Assembly (NCBI RefSeq): GCF_946187725.1
Contig: NZ_CAMHSK010000007.1
Location: 1-64,000, forward strand
Reading direction: 5' to 3'
DNA length: 64,000 nt
DNA from: an uncultured Treponema sp.
GTDB taxonomy: Bacteria > Spirochaetota > Spirochaetia > Treponematales > Treponemataceae
Under the pieces are notes generated by a model. That model was given only the letters and a program-made list of their open reading frames with translations, did no database searches and was not told the origin of the DNA. Of the stretch, positions 17,713 through 24,801 are shown piece after piece; position 1 is the stretch's first letter; each line of letters opens with the position of its first letter. The translations under genes and the position numbers were made by a program.

Positions 17713-17761
17713 TTGCAATTAGTTCAATTCTGCTATATAATGGATTTGGTTTAAATACCAA
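17713..17761 (+). promoter_or_regulatory. Promoter with downstream palindromic operator for the SDR gene
   Basis: TTGCAA (17713-17718), a 17-base spacer and a perfect TATAAT (17736-17741). A palindrome TTGGT-TTAAAT-ACCAA spans 17746-17761, over the expected transcription start, as expected for a repressor site. GGAGG follows at 17768. No adjacent regulator gene is present. Confidence 0.6.
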
Positions 17762-17782
17762 GTAATAGGAGGATTTTTTTAT

Positions 17783-18556
17783 ATGACAAATTATTTCGAC
17801 TTGACAGGACAAGTCGCTATCGTCACAGGCTGTTCAACAGGTCTTGGTGTTCAAATGGCAAAGGCTCTTGCAAATCAGGGAGCAAAAATCGTTGCAATCG
17901 CACGCCGAAAAGAAATGATTGATGCAGTTGCAAAAGAAATTGCCGACACTTACAAAGTCGAAACACTTGCTGTTCAGTGTGATATCACTGATACAGAAAA
18001 GGTAAATGCCGCAGTTGATCAGGTTATGGCTAAATTCGGTCGAATCGATATTCTTATCAACAATGCAGGAACTGGTGCTGTTGCACCTGCAGAAGACATC
18101 ACCGACGATCAGTTCAACGGTGAATTAAATGTCGATTTGGGCGGAACATTCAAAATGGCTCGTGCCGTTGCCAAAAAAGCAATGATTCCAGCAAAATACG
18201 GCCGAATCATCAATATCGCTTCAATGTACGGCATGGTCGGAAACAAAGTAGCACCATGCTCACCATATCACGCAGCAAAAGGCGGTGTAGTAAACCTTAC
18301 AAGAGGCCTTGCTTCTGAATGGGGCAAATACAACATCAATGTAAACGCTGTCTGCCCAGGCTATTTCTACAGCCCGCTCACAAAAGAAACACTGGATTCA
18401 GATTTCTTCCAGCAGAACGCTCAGACAATGATTCCGCTTTCACGCTACGGCAACGAAGGAGAGCTTGACACCACGGCAATCTTCCTTTCAAGCCCGGCAT
18501 CAAGCTATGTCACCGGCGTAATCCTGCCAGTTGACGGCGGATACACCTGTATGTAA
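17783..18556 (+). CDS. Short-chain dehydrogenase (gluconate 5-dehydrogenase / 3-ketoacyl reductase-like)
   Basis: 257 residues, the classical SDR length. The Rossmann glycine motif is TGCSTGLG, with NNAG at about residue 93 and the catalytic Ser-Tyr-Lys in SMYGMVGNKVAPCSPYHAAK. Among SDRs the end of the sequence (FLSSPASSYVTGVILPVDGG) and overall style resemble sugar-acid dehydrogenases such as gluconate 5-dehydrogenase or 2-deoxy-gluconate 3-dehydrogenase more than FabG. The gene is monocistronic, with a strong promoter and operator in front and a hairpin terminator at its stop codon, which fits a substrate-induced sugar gene. The exact substrate is not determinable. Confidence 0.82.
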   Translation: MTNYFDLTGQVAIVTGCSTGLGVQMAKALANQGAKIVAIARRKEMIDAVAKEIADTYKVETLAVQCDITDTEKVNAAVDQVMAKFGRIDILINNAGTGAVAPAEDITDDQFNGELNVDLGGTFKMARAVAKKAMIPAKYGRIINIASMYGMVGNKVAPCSPYHAAKGGVVNLTRGLASEWGKYNINVNAVCPGYFYSPLTKETLDSDFFQQNAQTMIPLSRYGNEGELDTTAIFLSSPASSYVTGVILPVDGGYTCM

Positions 18557-18592
18557 AAAGAAAGGCTGTCCAATCGGGCAGCCTTTCTTTTT
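18556..18592 (+). terminator. Intrinsic terminator of the SDR gene
   Basis: AAAAGAAAGGCTGTCC pairs with GGGCAGCCTTTCTTTT around an AATC loop and is followed by T residues. It begins at the stop codon. The A-rich side could also act on transcripts from the minus strand. Confidence 0.85.
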
Positions 18593-18644
18593 AATGAAAC
18601 TTCAGCCTCAATTCAAAAGACTGAAGTTTTCAAGATTTCATCAA

Positions 18645-19424
18645 TTAGTAAACTACAACAACTTCACCGTTTGGATAACGCTCAGCAATGTAGTTCTTTA
18701 CTTTTTCGCTCTTTACAGCTTCAACCAAAGCCTTGATTTCTTCTTTGTTTTCGTTACCAGCTTTTACAGCGATAACATTGACATATGGTGAAGAAGAACC
18801 CTCAACGAAAAGTCCGTCTTTTTTAGCGCTCAAACCAGCAGGAATAGCATAGTTACCGTTGATTACAGCTGCATCAACATCATCCAAAACTCGTGGCAAA
18901 GAAGCAGCCTCAATTTCCTTGAACTTGAGCTTTTTCGGATTTTTTGCGATGTCAAACGGAGTTGCTTCGATTCCGGCATCTTTTTTAAGGGTGATAAGAC
19001 CTGCTTCCTGAAGCAAGAGCAATGCACGACCTTCATTAGTCGGGTCATTCGGGATTGCAATTGTAGCCTTTTTCTTCAAATCAGCAAGCTTTTTGATTTT
19101 GTTTGAGTAAAGTGCAACCGGCTCAACATGGATACCAGCCGCATTTACAAGATGATATCCCTTCTCTTTGTTGAAAGACTCAAGATAAGGAATGTGCTGG
19201 AAATAGTTTGCATCAATGTCACCGGCTTCAACGGCATCATTCGGTGTAACATAATCTGTGAATTCAACAACCTGAAGGTCGATTCCCTTTGCGGCCAAAT
19301 CTTCTTTTACAAGATTGAGGATTTCGGCGTGAGGCTCTGGAGTTGCCCCTACTTTGAGAGTTGTCTGTGCATAGACAGATGCTGCTGCCAAAACAGCTGA
19401 TACAAGTGCAATAATCTTTTTCAT
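18645..19424 (-). CDS. metQ: Methionine-binding protein MetQ, non-lipidated form
   Basis: 259 residues of the NlpA/MetQ family: TLKVGATPEPHAEILN after the signal peptide, YFQHIPYLESFNKEKG, and NDPTNEGRALLLLQEAG. It delivers methionine to MetNI, which are encoded 8.6 kb away at the head of the cobalamin operon. The signal peptide MKKIIALVSAVLAAASVYA ends with an Ala-x-Ala site and has no lipobox Cys, so the protein should be soluble in the periplasm, whereas most MetQ are lipoproteins. A palindromic operator lies upstream (19450-19466). Confidence 0.9.
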   Translation of the reverse strand: MKKIIALVSAVLAAASVYAQTTLKVGATPEPHAEILNLVKEDLAAKGIDLQVVEFTDYVTPNDAVEAGDIDANYFQHIPYLESFNKEKGYHLVNAAGIHVEPVALYSNKIKKLADLKKKATIAIPNDPTNEGRALLLLQEAGLITLKKDAGIEATPFDIAKNPKKLKFKEIEAASLPRVLDDVDAAVINGNYAIPAGLSAKKDGLFVEGSSSPYVNVIAVKAGNENKEEIKALVEAVKSEKVKNYIAERYPNGEVVVVY

Positions 19425-19449
19425 AATTCTGCTCCTATTTTTGATATAT

Positions 19450-19466
19450 TACCTAGCAACTAGGTA
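19450..19466 (-). promoter_or_regulatory. 17-bp palindromic operator upstream of metQ
   Basis: TACCTAG-CAA-CTAGGTA is a perfect 7-bp inverted repeat. It lies between a likely -10 (TATAAA on the minus strand, about 19476-19481) and the metQ ribosome site (AGGAG). This is a repressor-type position. The cognate regulator is not identified. Confidence 0.6.
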
Positions 19467-19488
19467 TGTTTTTATTTATACAGAGATT

Positions 19489-20253
19489 TTAAGATAATGT
19501 CAATCCCTTTCTGAATTCTGTCGTAAAATTCGGATCATAAAGCTTTGACCTTTCATAATCAGAATGAGAAACGACATTTCCAACGATTATGAGAGCCGTT
19601 TTTGAGATTCCCGCCGCACAGGCACTTTCAGCAAGATTTTTTACGGTGCAAACCACGCGCTTTTCGTCAGCCCATGTCGCCTTATAAACGATTGCAACAG
19701 GCGTTTCAGGCGCAATTCCCGCCGCCAGAAGCTCTTCTTGAACCTTTTCGCACATCCCCGAACTCAAAAAGAGCACCAAAGTGGCATTATGACTTGCAAG
19801 AGAACGAAGCGTTTCCTTTTCAGGAACAGGAGTCCGCCCCTGCAAGCGTGAAATAATGACGGACTGCGAAACCTCAGGAAGCGTATATTCAAGATTCAAA
19901 CTGGCCGCCGCCCCACAAAAAGAGCTAACGCCGGGCACGCTTTCATATTTTATTCCAAGCCGGTCAAGTTCATCCATTTGTTCCCGAATCGCGCCATACA
20001 AACACGGGTCACCAGTATGCAACCGAACGGTCATTTTTGCAGATTTTTCAGCCTCCTGCATCACAGAAAGCACCTGCTCAAGCGTCATTTCAGCACTATT
20101 ATAAATTTCTGTACCTTCAGAGCAATTTTCAAGCAATTCCGGGTTTACAAGCGAGCCTGCATAAATCACAACATCGGCCTTTTCGAGCAATTTTTGCCCC
20201 CGAATCGTAATCAAATCCGCCGCCCCAGGCCCTGCACCAACAAAATAAACCAT
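19489..20253 (-). CDS. cbiF: Cobalt-precorrin-4 methyltransferase CbiF/CobM
   Basis: 254 residues of the tetrapyrrole methylase family. The N-terminus VYFVGAGPGAADLITIRGQK is the SAM-binding start of CobM/CbiF, followed by VVIYAGSLVNPELL, MTVRLHTGDPCLYGAI and EYTLPEVSQSVIISR. The enzyme methylates C-11 of the corrin ring precursor. With CbiD, CbiC and CbiK nearby the early cobalt-insertion (anaerobic) route is indicated. It stands alone, 65 bases beyond the metQ start, and has the same orientation as metQ. Confidence 0.9.
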   Translation of the reverse strand: MVYFVGAGPGAADLITIRGQKLLEKADVVIYAGSLVNPELLENCSEGTEIYNSAEMTLEQVLSVMQEAEKSAKMTVRLHTGDPCLYGAIREQMDELDRLGIKYESVPGVSSFCGAAASLNLEYTLPEVSQSVIISRLQGRTPVPEKETLRSLASHNATLVLFLSSGMCEKVQEELLAAGIAPETPVAIVYKATWADEKRVVCTVKNLAESACAAGISKTALIIVGNVVSHSDYERSKLYDPNFTTEFRKGLTLS

Positions 20254-20636
20254 ACCTCATTTTACTCCGGGAATTTAGATGAATCAAGGCAGGCAATTGC
20301 CTGATTCAGAGGGATAAACAGGATTTTTTTTGCGCAACATTCCTTGTCCAAGACAAGTATGTCGAGTCTTCGCTTTTTAGAGTACCCCCCACATGGATGT
20401 GGGTAGGAGACGGATAATTTGCAAGAATTTTGCAAAGCAAAATTCTTGTTACGACATGGATGTCGAACGGTGCTGCCTTTCTTGTAATTATAACAAATTA
20501 TTATCTGTGGACATTGCCGAAACATGACTTTTTTTTCAAATAAATAGGTAGAAGAAAAAGAAAAGACCTCATGCCTAATCGCATGAAGAAGGATTAGTTT
20601 CTTCAAATCTTACTTATTCGAAAAAAGGAGTCTTTT
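20254..20636. repeat. Intergenic region with a cluster of small hairpins
   Basis: 383 bases with no credible gene. Three adjacent hairpins stand out: CCCACAT-GG-ATGTGGG (20388-20403), CAAGAATTTTGC-AAA-GCAAAATTCTTG (20422-20448), and CGACAT-GG-ATGTCG (20452-20465). The first and third share the core ACATGGATGT and bracket the second. A GGAG ribosome site for the Rpn gene closes the region. The cluster resembles a dispersed palindromic repeat rather than a terminator, as no T-run follows. Confidence 0.55.
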
Positions 20637-21560
20637 ATGGCACCAACAGAAGCAACAAATCAAAAACGCGATTACAAAAGCTCTCTCTTCGTGAACATGT
20701 TCGGGCGCAATGTGAATGCAAAGGAACATTTTCTTTCGCTCTACAACGCAATCCACGACACGAACTTTAAAATAGGCGAAGTCGAGATAAAACCGGTCAT
20801 GCTTGAAAATGTAGTCTACAACAACATCGAGAATGATGTATCGATGGAAATCAACGACAGCATAGTAGTTTTGGCAGAGCACCAGAGCACAATAAACAAC
20901 AACATGCCGTTCCGATGCCTCGAATATCTCGTTGCGCATTACAACCGATTCTACACCGACAACGACAAGTACAACACGAAAGAAATCAAATTGCCCCGCC
21001 CGGAGTGCTATGTTTTCTACAACGGCGACGACGCTTTCCCCCAGGAAAAAATCATGCGGCTTTCCGACGCGTTCAAGGAAATCAAGCAAGCGACAAACTT
21101 GAAGGATTTGCCCGAATCGCTATCGCTCGACCTGACAGTGAAAATCTACAACATCAACAAGAACGCGAATCACCCGATTCTCCAGAAATGCGAGCCTCTT
21201 CTTGCATATTCAAATTTTACGGAGTATGCTAGAATAGGAAAGCAAAACGGAGAGAAGAATCCCCCGAAGTACGCGCTCGACATGTGCCGCCAGGAAGCTC
21301 TTCTCACCGAGTATTTCAACAATCTGAGCAAGGAGGAGCAGTCCATGATTTTCGGCGAATGGGATCAAGAGAAGTTCATACAAGTGCAGAAACAGATTGC
21401 CTACGAAGATGGCGAAGAAGCCAACAAAATCGCAAATGCAAAAAATGCCCTTAGAATGGGGCTTTCTCTTGAACAAGCTGCAAAAATCACAGACCTTCCT
21501 CTTGCTCAAGTGTGTGCTATCAGGGAAGAACTAGCCCTAGAGTGCAAAATTCCAACCTGA
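20637..21560 (+). CDS. Rpn/PD-(D/E)XK nuclease family transposase-like protein
   Basis: 307 residues, start ATG 20637 after AAAAAAGGAG. The body matches Rpn-family (YhgA-like, PDDEXK_2) proteins common in Treponema: RDYKSSLFVNMFGRNVNAKE, EINDSIVVLAEHQSTINNNM (the E..Q segment of the nuclease core), and LARPECYVFYNG-like LPRPECYVFYNGDD. The C-terminus has the repeated-helix motif AKNALRMGLSLEQAAKITDL, resembling an HTH. Family members promote RecA-independent recombination in E. coli. No terminal inverted repeats were seen, so it is not a standard insertion sequence. It interrupts the cobalamin gene region. Confidence 0.8.
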   Translation: MAPTEATNQKRDYKSSLFVNMFGRNVNAKEHFLSLYNAIHDTNFKIGEVEIKPVMLENVVYNNIENDVSMEINDSIVVLAEHQSTINNNMPFRCLEYLVAHYNRFYTDNDKYNTKEIKLPRPECYVFYNGDDAFPQEKIMRLSDAFKEIKQATNLKDLPESLSLDLTVKIYNINKNANHPILQKCEPLLAYSNFTEYARIGKQNGEKNPPKYALDMCRQEALLTEYFNNLSKEEQSMIFGEWDQEKFIQVQKQIAYEDGEEANKIANAKNALRMGLSLEQAAKITDLPLAQVCAIREELALECKIPT

Positions 21561-21781
21561 GCAGGGAGACCTGCTATAAAAAGTCAATAGATTAAGATTA
21601 AGAATTCATAGCTTCGTCTGAAAGTTTAGAAACATCAATATTTGAAGAGCGGGTCATGCGAAACGGCAACAACAGATGCATGGGTTGACTTTTTTCATAT
21701 ACGATGAATCCTGATGTGAAGAGTATTTTTTTCCTAGAATAATAACGCAAAATTATAATTTTGTCAGATGGGTGAGAAAAA

Positions 21782-23059
21782 TCAGAGGATGTCCGTAAAA
21801 CTGTCGCTCCCCATCTCCGCGATAAAATCACTCACTCCTTCCGATTTTCCCAAAAGGCCGCTCTCTTTCGTGAAAATTATCACTTCCACATCGATTTTTC
21901 TGTCTGTCCAATCATATATTTGATTCCGTATCCGCCTTACGACTTCTCTCATAATCAAATTACGCGTTTTTCCTTCATCAATTAAATCCAGGACATGAAT
22001 CGCTTGCTCTGTCGTTATACAGGACATCAACCTTTCTTCAAACGAATCAAAATCTTCTATTATATTGAGATTTTTGGCCACATCACACAGGATTTCCATC
22101 CGCTTGTCACCGTACTTTGAGTGCGTATTTTTTACTCCCGCCGCAACTTTAACGAGTTTTCCGACATGACCGCAAAATAGCATCTTTTTAAAACCAGTTT
22201 TTACCGCCATCTGAACGGAATCATAAACAAAATTCGAACAGTGAACCGCCGTTTCGGGCGAAAAACCAAATTCAGCCTGCAAAAAATCGGCACCGTAATT
22301 TCCGGGAACAACCGCAAGGATTTCTCTCCCCTGCGCCTTCCGCATGTTTATCTCAAGCTGAATCGTATCCAAAATCGCCTGCTCACTCATCGGCTCAACG
22401 ATACCGCTCGTACCAAGAATCGAAATTCCGCTAACAATCCCAAGTTTCGGATTAAATGTCTGAGAGGCAATTTTTTCTCCATTCGGTACACTTATTTCAA
22501 CCTCAAGGCCAAAAGCACCGCCAAGAGAGTTTTTTCCATATCGTTTGATTTCACTTGCAAGCCCTTCCAAAATCATCTTTCGCGGAACAGAATTTATTGC
22601 TGCCTCGCCAGGCTTTTGGTCAAGTCCGGGCAAAGTAACACGCCCCACTCCATCCCCGCCAAGAATTCTGACAGACACACCATCAATTTCCGATTTCGTT
22701 CCCAGGGAAGCAGAGCGTTGAAAATTTGTTACCATTTTATCCGAAGGAACTTTTCTTACGCACGCAAAGATTTCAATTCCATTCGTTACATCAGGGTCAG
22801 TTCCGCTGAATTTTTGCACGGAGCAGGAAGCATGGTCTTTTTCAATGGATTGATTTTCAATTTCTATGCAGACTTTAATGCCTTTTGGCGTCGACAAAAT
22901 TACATACGGCACGATTTCACCAGTCAGAAGCATTCTCATTGCCGCAACACTCCCAGCCGCCGCACAAGTTCCGGTAGTAAAACCAATTTCGGGTTCAGAA
23001 AGCGCCTTTTTGAGGAAAAATGATTTTGTTTTATTGATATTTTGCGGCATTTTAATCAC
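21782..23059 (-). CDS. cbiD: Cobalt-precorrin-5B C1-methyltransferase CbiD
   Basis: 425 residues. CbiD hallmarks are GFTTGTCAAAGSVAAMRMLL near the N-terminus, GDGVGRVTLPGLDQKPGEAAI, and GTSGIVEPMSEQAI. The protein is longer than typical CbiD (about 365-380). It methylates C-1 of the ring. The frame opens with GTG at 23059, overlapping the cbiC stop by 8 bases; an ATG at 23050 is an equally possible start. It follows cbiC in the AKR-cbiC-cbiD operon. Confidence 0.92.
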   Translation of the reverse strand: MIKMPQNINKTKSFFLKKALSEPEIGFTTGTCAAAGSVAAMRMLLTGEIVPYVILSTPKGIKVCIEIENQSIEKDHASCSVQKFSGTDPDVTNGIEIFACVRKVPSDKMVTNFQRSASLGTKSEIDGVSVRILGGDGVGRVTLPGLDQKPGEAAINSVPRKMILEGLASEIKRYGKNSLGGAFGLEVEISVPNGEKIASQTFNPKLGIVSGISILGTSGIVEPMSEQAILDTIQLEINMRKAQGREILAVVPGNYGADFLQAEFGFSPETAVHCSNFVYDSVQMAVKTGFKKMLFCGHVGKLVKVAAGVKNTHSKYGDKRMEILCDVAKNLNIIEDFDSFEERLMSCITTEQAIHVLDLIDEGKTRNLIMREVVRRIRNQIYDWTDRKIDVEVIIFTKESGLLGKSEGVSDFIAEMGSDSFTDIL

Positions 23060-23714
23060 GCCTGTCGCTCATAGAATATAAAATGGCATTACAGATTGCG
23101 GCGGCAACCGTACTTCCGCCCTTTCGGCCTTCACTCACAATAAAAGGCACGCCGCTTTTCATAATCATTTCTTTGGCAGCAACAACATTCACGAATCCGA
23201 CAGGCACCCCGATTACCGCTACAGGTTTAAAACCGCCCTGCATAAGAGAGCAAAGTTCCACAAGTGCGGTAGGTGCGTTCCCGATTGCGAAAATCACTGG
23301 CTTTTGGATTTCACTCGCCTTTTTCATGCTCACGGCCGCACGCGTCATATTCAGCTCTTTTGCCTTTGCGGCGACTTCTTCATCCGCCATAAAGCAAAGA
23401 GCTTCCCCGCCAAAGCGGGAAAGTGTTTTTTTATTGATACCGGAAAGAGCCATATTTGTATCCGTCACGATACAGGCTCCGTTCGAGACCGCATTTTTTA
23501 CAATCTGCATGACATCAGGCGAGAATTTCAGCGTTTCAGCGTATTCAAAATCCGCCGTCGTATGAATCACCCGCATGATGACCGGCGCAAGCTCTTCTGG
23601 AAGAGAGATATTTTTTTCTTTCAGCTCACGAGCGATAATCGAAAAACTTGTCTTTTCAATATCAGCAGGCGCGACATGCTCAAAAGTTTCAAAAATCTCC
23701 GTACTGACAGACAT
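23052..23714 (-). CDS. cbiC: Cobalt-precorrin-8 methylmutase CbiC
   Basis: 220 residues, normal length. Family segments include MRVIHTTADFEYAETLKFSP with the catalytic His, GACIVTDTNMALSGINKKTL, FAIGNAPTALVEL and GVPVGFVNVVAAKE. The enzyme shifts the C-11 methyl group to C-12, giving hydrogenobyrinate/cobyrinate. The start ATG lies one base after the aldo/keto reductase stop, so it is cotranscribed with that gene and cbiD. Confidence 0.95.
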   Translation of the reverse strand: MSVSTEIFETFEHVAPADIEKTSFSIIARELKEKNISLPEELAPVIMRVIHTTADFEYAETLKFSPDVMQIVKNAVSNGACIVTDTNMALSGINKKTLSRFGGEALCFMADEEVAAKAKELNMTRAAVSMKKASEIQKPVIFAIGNAPTALVELCSLMQGGFKPVAVIGVPVGFVNVVAAKEMIMKSGVPFIVSEGRKGGSTVAAAICNAILYSMSDRRD

Positions 23715-23715
23715 T

Positions 23716-24711
23716 TTATGACCTTAAAATTGAATCGATTTCAGCAAGCTCTTCATTTGAAAAATCAAGCCTTTCCAAAGCCCTTACATTTTCTTCGATT
23801 TGAGACGGGCGGCTAGCACCAATCAGAACCGTAGAAACAGCATCATTATGAAGAAGCCATGCAATTGCCATCTGAGAAAGTTTTTGCCCTCTTCGTTCCG
23901 CAATCACATTCAGTCTTCCTGCTTTTTCAACAACGCCTTCATTGAAATTTTTGACGATTGAAGTTTTTCCTTTCGCGAGCCTTGAATCTTCAGGAATTCC
24001 GTTCAAATATTTGTCCGTAAGCAAGCCCTGATAAAGCGGAGAAAATACAGAAATTCCGATTCCGTTTGATTTTGCCCATTTGTCAAGACCGTCATCCTCA
24101 ACCCAGCGGTTCATCATTGAGTAACACGGCTGATTTACGATGAACGGCGTGTGAAGTTCCTTAAATATAGAAGAAATTTGCTCGGTCTGTGCCGTATTGT
24201 AATTTGAAACACCGACATACAAAGCCTTTCCTGAGCGGGCAATCTGATCAAGGGCAAGTGCCGTTTCTTCAAGCGGTGTATTCGGGTCAAAAACATGATG
24301 ATAGAAAATATCAACATAATCCAAGCCCATTCGCTTCAAACTCTGGTCAAGCGAAGAAATCAGATACTTGCGGCTGCCGTTTTTGTCACCATAAGGCCCC
24401 TGCCACATATCAAAACCTGCTTTAGTAGAAATACAAAGCTCATCGCGATACGAACGAAGCCCACGATCAAGTATTTTCTTAAAGTTCTCTTCCGCAGAAC
24501 CGTTAAACGGATGGCCGTAATTGTTTGCAAGATCAAAATGCGTAATTCCCAGATCAAAAGCCGTATGGCACATCTTCTCTGCATTCTCAAAAACAGAGCC
24601 GAAGCCAAAATTCTGCCAAAGACCAAGTGAAATTGCGGGTAATTTCAATCCGCTTTTACCACAATGACGGTAAATCATCTTTTCATAACGATTCTCATTT
24701 GCTTTGTACAT
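23716..24711 (-). CDS. Aldo/keto reductase, YghZ (glyceraldehyde 3-phosphate reductase) type
   Basis: 331 residues with an AKR14-like layout: YRHCGKSGLKLPAISLGLWQ, the catalytic Asp and Tyr in THFDLANNYGHPFNGSAEEN, Lys in ISTKAGFDMW and His in IFYHHVFD. NADPH-dependent reduction of small aldehydes such as methylglyoxal or L-glyceraldehyde 3-phosphate is the known role. The start at 24711 has a strong GAGGAGG. Why it heads an operon with cbiC and cbiD is unclear; cotranscription may be accidental. Confidence 0.88.
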   Translation of the reverse strand: MYKANENRYEKMIYRHCGKSGLKLPAISLGLWQNFGFGSVFENAEKMCHTAFDLGITHFDLANNYGHPFNGSAEENFKKILDRGLRSYRDELCISTKAGFDMWQGPYGDKNGSRKYLISSLDQSLKRMGLDYVDIFYHHVFDPNTPLEETALALDQIARSGKALYVGVSNYNTAQTEQISSIFKELHTPFIVNQPCYSMMNRWVEDDGLDKWAKSNGIGISVFSPLYQGLLTDKYLNGIPEDSRLAKGKTSIVKNFNEGVVEKAGRLNVIAERRGQKLSQMAIAWLLHNDAVSTVLIGASRPSQIEENVRALERLDFSNEELAEIDSILRS

Positions 24712-24801
24712 AAAGTCCTCCTCAAAAACTAGCCCATAGATTCTACCATAGTTTTTAAAATGGAGCGAGAAAAAATATTGTTATATTGAGCAGGTCCAGC
24801 G

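Noticed and set aside
20388-20465. Possible CRISPR mini-array
   Set aside because: The repeated ACATGGATGT cores are hairpins of unequal flanks without regular spacing or repeat length, and they are not near cas genes.
20262-20606. Open frame of 114 residues on the minus strand
   Set aside because: It runs through the hairpin cluster, has no ribosome site and reads as low-quality sequence.
20610-21089. 159-residue frame opposite the Rpn gene
   Set aside because: It is fully antisense to a clear Rpn-family protein that has a good ribosome site.
20637-21560. Insertion sequence around the Rpn gene
   Set aside because: No terminal inverted repeats or target duplications were found on either side.
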